From assembly GCA_964036155.1 (NCBI GenBank), contig OZ038422.1, forward strand, positions 82,793,201-82,857,200: a stretch of DNA of 64,000 bases, given 5' to 3'. Within the stretch, counting starts at the first letter, position 1. Each line of letters opens with the position of its first letter. Of the stretch, positions 35,308 to 46,252 are shown piece after piece. This DNA comes from Diploscapter coronatus (lineage: Eukaryota > Nematoda > Chromadorea > Rhabditida > Rhabditidae). Position numbers and translations under genes: made by a program. The notes under the pieces were generated by a model. It was not told where the DNA came from. It saw only the letters and a program-made list of their open reading frames with translations, and made no database searches.

Positions 35308-37157
35308 ATGCAGAACATAATCGACATATACCTGGACATGCCGCCCGTGACGAGGACTTACACCACGGCTTGTGTCCTTACCACTCTCGCTGTTGTAAGC
35401 ATTTTTTTTTGTTAAATTATCTTATTTCATGAGGGAAACTAATTTTACCAAGCATTTTCTGCGGCTTTTGAAATGCTTTTTTGCTTTCCTTCATCTACGA
35501 TATTTCATTCTAAACTGAACTTTTCAAAGTGATATTTTAGTCTTGGACCATGACGAATAATCTTTTTTTTCTAAATTGATTCGTTTCAGCAACTGGACTT
35601 CGTGAACGCCTTCCAGTTATATTTCAATTGGGAGCTGATTATCCGTAAATATCAGGTATATTTTCTTTTTTTTGCTTTTAAAGATTTTTGATTTCTTCTA
35701 TTCAGTTCTGGCGGTTGCTGACGTCGTTCTGTTTCTTCGGTACATTCGGATTCAGCTTCCTGTTCAATATGATCTTCACACATCGCTACTGCCTCATGCT
35801 AGAGGAGGGCTCGTTCAGAGGCCGACGAGCTGATTTCATCTACATGTTCATTTTCGGGGCTGTTTTGACGGTAAGAGGCTTCTCAGTAAAAATGATCCGA
35901 GATTAATATTTTCCACTCATGCAATTTCTTCAATTATGGCTTCTAAGAATTGCTATGTAATGCTTAATATTTATAATCCACAGTTCTCCTTTTAAATATC
36001 CAAGCTCGAATCTATTTTTAATCATCATAGTCTGATTATCCCAGATTTAGTGAATTGAAATTCAGTTATTATGAGTAGACTACGAACAAGTGTTTGGTGG
36101 ATAAATGACGGCTACAAATATTGTCGTTCACAATATTTACTTCTCAAAGCTCTCACTTTAATTTACTTGCTGCGATAAATTTACAAATACCTGAATTTCT
36201 AATATTTCTTCTATTTTAGATTATCGGTGGCATTTTCGTGCAGATGGTATTCCTCGGTCAGGCCTTCACGGTCATGCTCGTCTATGTCTGGAGCAGAAGA
36301 AATCCACACATTCAGGTTATTTTTAGCTTTCTTTAACTTTAATTTTTACTAAAATAATATGACCTTTCATCAGCACAGAATTAATCCAAAGAATGAGAAA
36401 AAAACATTGCTTGGATAAAGATTATGATGCTCTCGCCGCATTTTCCTTTCTCATCTTTAAATTACGCACTTCAGATGAACTTCTTCGGGATTTTGTCATT
36501 CACAGCCCCCTATCTTCCATTCGTGCTGCTTCTCTTCTCGCTGCTTCTGGGAAACAACGCGGTCGTCGATTTTATGGGTGAGTATATCAAGTTTATCTAT
36601 CAAGAAGAATAGATTTTGGCTGCGTAAACATTCCTCCCAAAACGGGAAAAGAAAAAAAAAAAACGACGAGAAATAGTGATTGGGAGGAAAGTTTACGCAG
36701 ACTAGATTTTCGGCAATTCGAAAAGTCGGAACACATAACTAGAAATAGGCAGAGGATGAGATAGGAAAGAAAGAAATTGTGGAGATAAATACTTTCCGAC
36801 ATTTCTAAGTTGCCACTTTTTTTTTTCTTTATTTTATGCCGACTAGCTTTCTAGTTGATGTTACTGAAAAATCGATCTTCTAAATTAGACTCTGACAAAG
36901 TCGAATTCGATTCATTTTCAGGAATTGCATGCGGTCATTTGTACTACTTCCTGGAGGATGTGTTCCCGAACGAGCAGCACGGCCGTCGTCTGCTGAAGAC
37001 GCCCCGACTGCTGGTCTGGTTGTTCGACGACCCTCCCCTGCCCTCTGTGCCTGAAGAGGAACGGGCGGGCGGATTCAATTGGGGAGGGGGTGCCGAGGGA
37101 GTGGGCAATCAGATGGGGAATGAGAACGAGAATGGAAATGCGAATGAGCACAGGTAA
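35308..37157 (+). CDS. DERL2: Derlin-2-like ER-associated degradation protein, 250 aa
   Basis: Six exons (35308-35394, 35590-35655, 35706-35870, 36220-36315, 36475-36577, 36922-37157) give 250 residues. It is a rhomboid pseudoprotease of the Derlin family: [21 protein letters not shown], the [11 protein letters not shown] signature, [21 protein letters not shown], and a C-terminal [12 protein letters not shown] followed by [11 protein letters not shown]. The tail is Gly/Asn/Glu-rich. Derlins form the ER channel that passes misfolded proteins to p97. The subtype is closer to Derlin-2/3 than Derlin-1 by the [13 protein letters not shown] segment. The ATG is four bases after a TTTTTACAG acceptor. 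The last exon reads through a possible AG|GTAAGC donor directly into TAA. Intron 5 carries two foldbacks. Confidence 0.95.
36609..36710. repeat. Foldback element in Derlin intron 5
   Basis: TTTTGGCTGCGTAAACATTC, continuing CTCCCAA, pairs with the complement of CTAGTCTGCGTAAACTTTCC, TCCCAATC, around an A-rich loop of about 40 bp. Both ends read TAGATTTT on the same strand (36609 and 36703), a possible target-site duplication. Confidence 0.65.
36712..36822. repeat. Foldback element, family C, copy 2 (Derlin intron 5)
   Basis: GGCAATTCGAAAAGTCGGAA pairs with the complement of GGCAACTTAGAAATGTCGGA at the far end. The terminal word resembles the element at 21255-21378 (GGCAATTCGGAAATGTCG). Confidence 0.5.
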
Positions 37158-38668
37158 GCCAATTCGACGCAGGGAATTTGACACACACACCGCAATCTTG
37201 CCTTTCATCTCAAGTCATTTGAACGTTCTGGATAATTATTAGGATTTTTAAACTTCATCTTAATGATTCGGAAATAATGTGAATTTTTGACAATAAGACA
37301 TGAAATGATAAGCTTATGAAATGTTGGCAAAGTAAAGTTAGGTTTGTTAAAAAAGAGACTTGCCTTATTGTGAAAAGTCATGCTATTTTCGAATTACCTC
37401 GCCTCTAACATACAATTCATTTATGCAAATCAGAATAATCATATCTCCCTTGAAAACTTTTATTTGGAAAGTCATTTACAAAAATGGTAAATTCAGTTTC
37501 TGAAAAAGAATAACTTTTCAAGTTAGTTATCGATAGAATTTTCAATCAACTATTTCTTCCAAGCAAATCATCCAAATCCAAGATATCTGTGATATTATCA
37601 GTTTTTTGTAAGAAGATGAAGACTATGTCTTGATTTTCAACTCGTTTTACTTTGAATTTTATTTCGGGAACTTAAGTGCTGTGTAGAGGGTGTTTATTTA
37701 TGAAATGAATGAAAAATTGACCAAATTCAATGATGCAATTTTATTTATTACCGCAAAAACTAAAGATGACTTATTTTGATTTGCCAATTGCCATTGAAGA
37801 CAATAATAAAGAGATTTATTGGGGATTGATCGAATTGTGTACCTGGCTGCAGACTGAGTTCGGACAAGTGACTCAGGAATCTGACACGAAGAAATTAACC
37901 GTTATCTGAAAAAATAAAAATGTGAAGAGATACTAATATTCTGACATAATAACTATTGGAAGAAAGATCGAATAGCTTTTCAAAAATGAGACATATCCCA
38001 CAAATCATACATTATTTGATAGAGCATAAAAATACAGAGAATATACAAAATGACCCAAATACCCATTTTCCAAATTCTTTATCCTCTCATTCAGTTCTCA
38101 ATTCTCGTCTTCCATTAATAATCATTTTTCTTTTATTCCTCTCTTATTTTTAGTTTTATTCAATTTGTATATTTCCGACACGGAATCTCAACTTGGGTAC
38201 GTCATCTTAATAGGGTTACTTTAATTTCTAAACCATTATTTTAAGAAGAAAAACTCTGTGTACTTTTTCAATGCTCATTTCCCCTCAAATTGTGTCCTAT
38301 TTATCAAATTTGAGAGAAAAATGAATATTCATTGCTCTATTTCAAATCTCGTCTTTTCAGAAATCATCCAGCTGCGTTACTTTTTGCCATTCGAATCATT
38401 TGAATCTTTATTTTTCCTTTCTCATGAACGATCATTCCATCTTTATCTTCGACAACTTCCAGACAGTTCGAAGTTCAGTTCAGTTCATACAACCCTGATT
38501 AAAAGGAATATTTATTTCAGTTCCAATTCTTCAGCGCCTTTATTGGATATCTTTGAGCTGTTTTATCATGTTTATTGAAATTTTTAATAGTAGCCGAATA
38601 AAGATAATGTTCATAAATATAATATGCCAAATAAAAGGACTACATGGTATTAAACTGGATTATTTCAA
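37158..38668. other. Convergent intergenic region between Derlin and the secreted kelch gene
   Basis: AT-rich with no exon chain. Both flanking genes end here, so it should carry their 3' UTRs and poly(A) sites. Frames of 65 to 106 codons within it lack splice context. Confidence 0.5.
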
Positions 38669-41081
38669 TTATAGTGTTCCGACTTCTCGCCATTTATTCG
38701 TTTGTGGATCGTATTCTTCTATAGCGTCACAGAAGTTTATCGCATGGTGACTATCACTTTTTTTCTCAGTATTTTGATATCTGAGTTAACGAATATTTCG
38801 TATAAAGACATGCAAAATCTTAGCTCACCCTCCGATTGCATACAATTTCTCGTTAGCGACAACAAGCGAATGATGATATCTTCCATAATTCATACCAGCG
38901 ATTCGAGAAATTCGACTGCGACTATCAACTGGAGCTGAGGGGTCGAAACGCAGACAAGATTTGAATGCATAACCATCACTAAATATATAACGATACATTA
39001 TTTATCATACAAAATTAACGACTTCTTTCCTCCACTTATGTAAATTGTTCCATTTAGCGATACAACTCCGAAATCAATTCGTTCTTCTGGAATCTTTCCA
39101 GTTTCAATCCATTCCCGTTCATCGTCTGATAATCGATATATCTTTCGGCTATTTATTCCATCAATAACTGAATATACATAATTACAATAATGAATATGCT
39201 ATAATGTGACCGTATAACATTTCATTGTATGTTACTGCTTGAGCAGAACTAATTGGAAGAGGAAAGACAGGCCCTGTTTGCCATTTTCTATCTATTAAAA
39301 CCTGAATTAATTATTTCATGGACTTTTATTCAACCTTCTTACATTAACTCGATTCGTATTTTGATGTGTTTTAGGATCCTGTCCACCCAAATAATACAAT
39401 TTGTCTTTGAAATAAGCCACAGATGCCCATTTACGCCATTCAGGAGGATTTGGACCTGTAAAATTCTTTGAATCGATCATTCATGGATTTGTTGATAAGA
39501 CCTCTTGAAATTTGTCGAGTATTCAAGTCAAATATTTCAAATGACTTTGTAAATGGATCAATTCCAAAAATCTGAAGTCCAAGAAATTATTCAAAATAAC
39601 GAGCATAGGAATTTACTTTATTCTGCGTAGTTGCTGCTTGAAATGGCCAATACCAATTGTGGAATTGTGCAATCTCTTCGACTGAGGAGGTAGATGAATT
39701 GAACAAGCATATTTTATTTTTAATCACTACCATTACGTTTTGTTTCTGGAATTATCACTTCCATTTTAGCAATGAATTGTTTGTTTTCAAAATGCAAAAA
39801 ACGACATATTGGATCACGCTTATCAAACCCTTCAACAGTTTACGATGGGATTGAAGTCTTGTGATAATTTTTAAACAGGAATCATGCATGAGGAGGCCCT
39901 GTCGAACCGGTTTTGTGTTAATTATTATATTCTGCATTCAAACTGCCGATTCACACAGATAAGTGCGGATATACATAAATTAAGTTGAGCAATAATATTT
40001 GTAAAATCAAATAATAAACTAACCAATAACGGAGCTCTGCCATCAGTCAAATCAGACTTGACAATACCACCTGATGATGAATTACTTTCAAGTTTGTTAA
40101 GTGGTGCTTTTTTCTAGAATTATTGCAAGTAATGCCGATAATCATGTGATTATTAAATTACCTCTGGATTTACATTTTTATATCGAAACCATTTGAGGAC
40201 AACATTATTATCATAGAGACTTAGCAATCTCAAGTACTCGTGTTCTACATGTTTGTCCCTAAGGCTGGCATTGAATGACATCGCTTGAATTTTTTTATCT
40301 AATTCTTTGATCTAAAATCAATTTTTTGTTGGAAAATTTACGACAATAATTATCTTGTTTATATTTTTTATTATAACAATACAAATACTGAATTCGAATA
40401 ATTTTACTAATATATTAGGAATTTAATGACTAAACTACTTACTTTTGCAGCTGTAAGCTCATCTTCATTTAAATTAATCGTGTTATAGAATCTATTATTT
40501 TCTTTAATCATAGAATCAAACATAAGATCAAACATCCTCATTTGTTCTTCCTTAATTAAGTATCTTTAGGATAATTTATCTATTTACACCACGAACCAAT
40601 TGATGAGCCATTACTTCTGGACTAATTGATTTACCAATTTGACTAGTTATCAATTTTTCAGCAATAGGTTTGATTTTTTCAGCAGATTCATTTCGATCAA
40701 TGATATCCCATACCTTAATGAATACGATTATTACTGATCGTCAGGAGTATTTTTAGCGTAAAAATCTTTTTCACTATAATGAAATATCAAAATTTTCCCA
40801 TTGCACTGTAAAATCTGCTCATGATCATATTTTTACTTTTTTCTTTAATAAAATATACTTTCCTTACTTGTTTGAATAACTCCATTTGATGTTGCGGTAA
40901 TCGTGAATTCATCGCATATTCATGGGCCAAATCTATTTATAAAAAAGAATAGTAATTATTCTAATTTTATATAATATAATTAAATACCTCGAGCAATATC
41001 AGAAATTTCCCCAGCTTTTATTTGATAAATATATTCAATTGATATCCAAAGAAAGACGATAACTTTAGGAAATAGTAGCAT
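38669..41081 (-). CDS. Secreted kelch-repeat protein with novel helical N-terminal region, 480 aa
   Basis: Thirteen exons (41081-40988, 40932-40868, 40713-40588, 40550-40443, 40311-40162, 40113-40024, 39745-39617, 39571-39502, 39455-39343, 39301-39211, 39167-39023, 38978-38829, 38780-38669) give 480 residues. The first ~24 residues (MLLFPKVIVFLWISIEYIYQ) look like a signal peptide. About 185 charged, helical residues follow (EKIKPIAEKLITSQIG, ELDKKIQAMSF) that I do not recognise. From residue ~212 the protein is a kelch array (YLGGQD, YISGGK, YAIGG) ending EVGTL. The kelch part is a close paralog of that in the Hsp70 gene, in inverted orientation. Because of the signal peptide it should be extracellular or in the secretory pathway, unusual for kelch proteins. 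Function unknown. Confidence 0.75.
38685..39797 (-). repeat. Kelch cassette, copy 2 of an inverted duplication
   Basis: The minus strand here matches 23769-25020 through six exons and the introns between them, including intron words such as TCCATGAATGATCGATTCAAA and GTCACATTATAGCAT. Similarity starts in the intron upstream of exon 7 (AACAATTCATTGCTAAAATGG). No clear Hsp70 sequence remains further upstream. Confidence 0.85.
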
Positions 41082-42405
41082 TTTCTTAAGCTCTAACAAT
41101 ATTTTAATTTAGGAAAATAAAACAATTCTAAAATATCATATTATAAATTTGATTCTATGAGTGTAGAATCTATTTACTCACATGATGTAGTGTAATTATG
41201 TCGTAGCGTGTAAAAGATTTGATCACAATTTAGAAATATTAACTAAAATAGAAAAAAGTCCCAATATTAATTAGGAATATAAACACAATAATAATAATAA
41301 AAACTAGTGTGGGTCGGCCGCCTTCGACGACCGGCTAGTGCAGAAGAGAACAGAAAACAAAACAGTAAGGGAGATACAGAACAGTGAAAGAAACAGAATA
41401 GTGACAGAAAGCAATAGTGGCAGAATATAGAAGTCGTACTTTTATTAAAAATTCTCAGAAAACAATCCTTCTCATTCCAATCCGAGTGCTAATGACCGAT
41501 TCATTACCAATTCTCTGCTTTTTTATGCATTTTTAAAGCTCTTCTAATATGTAAATTTAGTAACAGTCAGCAATTGCAATTAGAAATTTCCATTTCTCTC
41601 CATCTCCAGCCTCAACCTCATTGTGAGGTCAAGTTTTGACTTCGAAATTTCGGACTGCATTTCATTGTTGCGGAAGCAGTAATGAATTCTCACATTCATC
41701 AAATTCACATTCAACTTAGATAAGATAGTAAAGAGAAAAGAGCTCATCAGCGAAGTAGCGAATATAGTCGGTAATGACCTCTCAAACGATTTGCAAGTTT
41801 CGTTGTTGAAATTAGTATATTATAGTTTTTGGGCCAAAAGTACCAAAAAAAAATTAGGTCAAAAGTCATCGAAAAAGTTATGTTGCACAGGATGCAACTG
41901 AGACCTATCAAACGCTGTATCATACATGGGAGTACGATAGACAGACGGTTAGAAATAAGTCTGAACACACATACAGACAGACACACTTTACAAAAATACT
42001 AAAAAGGAGATATGCATATACATATATTTAGCCAACAAATATCTTGTGTCATTCTGAAGCTAAATACTTCACCACTAAAGATAAAAAATTAGAGAAAATA
42101 AATATTAAAAAATTAAATACGCAACAAATCACTTCGAACTTTCTAATTGTAATTTACAATTACTAGTGATTCCTCTCCGACTTTTCTATGAGATAAAATC
42201 TGCACACTCACGATGAGAATAATCGAATTAACGATTCTGAAAATCGATTAGTAAATGTATTATTTCTCAAATATTTATTTAGAGTTGAAAATAACTCCGC
42301 TTTCCTTTTTTCTAAAGTTTAATCATAATTATTGCTGAGTAAGATAAAACTAAATGAAAAAATCATTTAGAAAATATACTTTACACAGATTATCTTGCAA
42401 TGATA

Positions 42406-42512
42406 TTTTCTGTGTTCGTATCGAGGAAACTTTATTCCATTGGAATAAGTCATTCTTTTGGAATAGTTGCTAGATATTCCAATGGAATAAAGTTTTCTGG
42501 GTGCGAGTGCTG
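42406..42512. repeat. Foldback element of about 105 bp
   Basis: GAAACTTTATTCCATTGGAA pairs with TTCCAATGGAATAAAGTTTT; the flanking TTCTGTGTTCGTATCGAG and CTGGGTGCGAGTGC are less regular. An internal TTTTGGAATAG adds further partial symmetry. Confidence 0.65.
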
Positions 42513-43678
42513 TCATAAAATGTAGAAAAAGTACTATTCCGCTTTTTCTAGGACACAAATGAAATTATATTTCAATAGTAGTAATAGTGGCTTTTTCGAA
42601 ATAAGATTGATCATGAAATTATGTTTGTTCCCTATCGCTTGACTTTATAATTTACAAATATAATGTAATGTCTGTTAATCGTTGTAAACTTAAACCAAAA
42701 CGAAACGACAAAGTTTACATAAATTTGTAAACTTCAATTACTTTTTAAGAAGTCCTAGAAATGTGAAGTTTGTAAATGGGTAAAGTTGAGACTGAATTTA
42801 GGAGGATATACAGTGTTGCTAGTAATTAGTCATTCCCCGATCGGCAACTAGAAGTTTCAGGATTACTGTGATCATTTGTAGGGACGTAATAGAGATTTAT
42901 CTCGATTTTGAATGAATAAGTGAGCCTTGTGACTCCAGAAATGAGCGTAATTGCCTATAAACTTCTAGAATAATAAGATATTATAGAATAGTTCATTTTG
43001 ACAGGCGATTTGGGGATCTATGACATACTTTTGGAATCAGACATCTCTAAAACCTCTATTTCTGTTAGATTCCTCTAATTTTTGTTGGTTTTCAAAAGAA
43101 GTAGCGGATAATGAGTTGCATTGAGTTATAACGCGATTCAATCAATTAGGTAAAGGCAGCGACGAAATAATGAAACTTACGAAAATATCAACGATAATAG
43201 TTAGTATTATGACTTTTATGAACAATTATATACTTTTGATGCGCACTGACGTAGTATGAACATCTTTGGTGCGCAATGACCGCCCCCCAATTATATGGAG
43301 TGAATTTTCAAATTTACACTTTCTTGTTTATGTCTGTTCGGAAGCGTTTTTGAGAAAAATATTCAACTACATTTTTAATATTTTCGAGCAGAGATAAATG
43401 AAAATGAATGATCTGTCCATTTACAATATAAAGTATAAATATTAGCGGGCATAAATACCTAACATAATGCTAATTTCGACTATTTTAAGTCAAAATTTTC
43501 GGAAACAATGTTTAAAAATCTCCATAGTCGATTTGTATAATTGGTATGAAAATTGAAATTAAAAAAAGAGTGACTATATTCTTATATAGTAGAGATAGTT
43601 TTAGATCAGAATTTAGATAAAAAATATTATCTATGTGTAGGTTAATAGAGTACTCATTGTTGTTAAATATCCAAGGCT

Positions 43679-44138
43679 AATTAATTGAGACATTCCACGA
43701 ATAACTGGAACTAGGATCCGGACAACTGCAAAAGTGTCTCGGATTCGAACCAAACCCATATGTGTGGATACACTCATGGGCCCTAATCACGAAAATGGGG
43801 AGACCAGATCCCGCCCCCAAAAGTGGGCGGAGCTAGGTGAGGGTCAAAGTTGGGAATTTTGACGATTTGACTGTAAACAGGAGGTACAAAGAAAGCTTTT
43901 GTTATAGAAAATTTTTTGAAAATCTATTATAGCAAACAAATTTTCTTTGTACCTCCTGTTCACAGTCAAATTGTCAAAACTCCTAACTTTGACCCCCACT
44001 TAGCCCCGCCCATTTTTGTGATTAGAGCCCATGGGTGTATCCACCATATAAGTTTGGTTCGGATCCGAGACACTTTTGCAGTTGTCCGGCTACTCTTTAT
44101 ATTTTGTTCGGGTTATTCAAAGAATGCGTCTTAAGAGT
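43679..44138. repeat. Long palindromic element, family B, copy 1 (460 bp)
   Basis: The left half contains CGGACAACTGCAAAAGTGTC, GGATTCGAACCAAACCCATA, CCCCCAAAAGTGGGCGGAGC and AACAGGAGGTACAAAGAAA. The right half returns the complement of the same series almost to the centre (near 43915). Terminal sequence is TTAAGACGCATTCTTTGA (right, complement) and TTGAGACATTCCACGAATAA (left). Another member occupies 57335-58262. No coding capacity. Confidence 0.8.
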
Positions 44139-44356
44139 AAGGCATTTTGGATGGTAGATGTGGCGCGGTGAGTAGGCAGAGTCTAGACAATTAGGAAGGC
44201 TCATTCTATCTGGTGATTTGTAATTTCATAAATGTAGCAAGGAATAGTTAAAGGTGGCGAATTAGCATATATTACGACAAACAAATTGGCTCCTCTTGAC
44301 CTCGATAGAACTATCCTCGCTCTCTGAAAGACAGGGGAATAGGGAAAGAAAGATGA

Positions 44357-46024
44357 TCAAAAAGCCCATGGGTTGTCGACGATGCCCTTGTCTTTGAGGT
44401 AGGTCATAATGTCCATGCCATAGCAGAACTGTAGCGCCATTAAACACGGGTTTTTCGGGGGAAACAGCAGCTGAAATCGAGCAATTTTCATGAGCAAACT
44501 GTAAAGCAAATGACATGCTAAAATGCAAAAGAATAAAAAATCATCTTTAGCTCTCCTTATAGCATATTTCACATGTATGAATGTCATGAGTTCTTCAAAT
44601 TCGTAACCAATTTCATAAAGGGGTTTCAAATTAAAATTCAACTTTATAGTGTCGTCTTCAAGCATTAAAGTTCGATGATAACGAGTTTGAGAAATATCTT
44701 TTCTTCACTTCTAACGATTTCAGATTTAATTTAATCTGACTGACATGTTTATTGATGGGGTAGATTGTGTACGGAGGCAGGATGCAGTCCATCGAGCATT
44801 CGCGGTACTGCAAATTTCAAACATTTCCTCCATAAGATATTGTTTTCAAAAATGACATGTTCAAACTATTGCAATTCAAACATGTATTTTTATATCATCA
44901 TTTTGAAACATCTCATTGTCACTTCATGAACTATTTTTGACTTGTCAATTTCTGAACATCAAATAGTCGCTGGAGAGTGAAGCCCTACTTCGTAGCAGGC
45001 ATACGTAGCAATTTCGCATATTCGCCTCATTTCAGCGGAATCCAGTCCTTCCATTGACGGCTGCCTTAAATCGAATCAGAAATTGCCTCCAGAAGGTCAA
45101 TCATTCATTATCACTTCTAATAAGGTCAAAAACTCAGCTATGATAATTTTTTCTTTTGTATCTGTCATTGGCTGATCTTCGCCAATAGCTATATTTATCA
45201 TCGGAAAATGATCTTTTCAGTTTTTTATTACACTAAAAGTTCGATGAGAACTGCTAAGTCTGATATTTTCCTGGTTCGAGATAACAATTTCTCCAAACAT
45301 GATAGGTTGATGGGAATGACAAGTGAAATGCACCCACTCGCTAGCATCGTCCTCGACGCCCTCGAAGTTGCAGTCCAACTTCTCGTCCGTTCCCCCGTGG
45401 TACGGCGTGCAGCGCAGCGGCTCCGATACGTAGTCACTGCAAAATCACAACGCCACAATTCATTCACTTCAAAATAAATCTATTTTCAGGTACGGTATTT
45501 CACTCCCAGTTAGTTGTACAAGGAAGAAAACATTCATTTTTCATAACTTTGCCGAGTTACATTAACACTGAATAAAAATAAGAATGCCATGCAATTTGAG
45601 CATTCTCGCGAATTGTAATGTTTTCAAAGGGCGTATATTATCATGAAGCAGGATATTTCCCGTTTCTATAGCTGAAAGAAAAAATATTCATTTATTTTTC
45701 TTTGTATTTGCCTGTAGATACTCTCGTCTTTGACGAAAATTTTGAAACTCGCAAGAAAATTCAACTCACGGGTCGTAGTAGTAGTTTTCGAATTGCAAGA
45801 TTTTCCGGGCTTTTGGTGTAGGCAATGGAAGTGGGGTAGGGATAAAGACCGGTAGTCCTGAAAATGGCGGAATTGATGGCAACGACATAGATCTATCCAT
45901 CGGTCGTTTGATTTGACCCCAAGATCGGCCTTGTCTGACTTGTCATTCCTGTGGAATTGTCGTTTTCAGCAAATACTTGGCAGAACAGCGCGATGGTTAG
46001 GAGTGCAGACGGCCAATTCATCAT
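44357..46024 (-). CDS. Cys-rich secreted protein of unknown family, 187 aa
   Basis: Six exons (46024-45940, 45857-45770, 45436-45299, 45064-44989, 44807-44745, 44470-44357) give 187 residues in consistent phase. The start MMNWPSALLTIALFCQVFAEND is a good signal peptide, followed by two possible N-glycosylation sites... the first is NDNST. A Pro-rich stretch (IPTPLPLPTPK) precedes a body with at least nine cysteines (PLRCTPYH, LDCNFEG, FTCHSH, RRICEIATYACYE, RECSMDC, KNPCLMALQFC). I do not recognise the family. It is the last gene of the same-strand run RPB8, NDUFAF8-like, UTP23, starting 229 bp after the UTP23 stop with an AATAAA (minus) at 46102-46097 between them. Two of its introns have GTCAG donors. 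Confidence 0.65.
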
Positions 46025-46252
46025 CGTTTGTGAATAATGAGAGGGAAATACAAAAGTGCGAACACTCATCTTCGTTCATTTCTTTTTGGATTCAAATTTT
46101 ATTAGTCAAAATTCAAGAAATCTTCAACAACGTTTCATAACTTTCAGCTTTCATCTAGTTTTTAACTCTAGGTTTCAAATAAACAAAAGTTCTACGAACC
46201 CGTCGGGTTAAAGAATAATAGGAGAAATGTCAGATTTTGAAGGAAATTATTT

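Larger units (their letters stand above)
41082..44356. other. Gene-free region with foldback elements
   Basis: No exon chain found on either strand. Contains a foldback at 42406-42512 and the large palindrome at 43679-44138. The remainder is AT-rich unique-looking DNA and holds the upstream region of the secreted kelch gene and the 3' end of the Cys-rich gene at 44357. Confidence 0.5.

Noticed and set aside
40735..40822. A possible extra exon between exons 2 and 3 of the secreted kelch gene
   Set aside because: Including it leaves no in-frame join and a 21-base intron; skipping it restores phase and a 480-codon frame.
43735..43760. tRNA-like GGATTCGAACC box
   Set aside because: It belongs to the family B palindrome and recurs as GGATCCGAACC in the other copies; no cloverleaf can be drawn around it.
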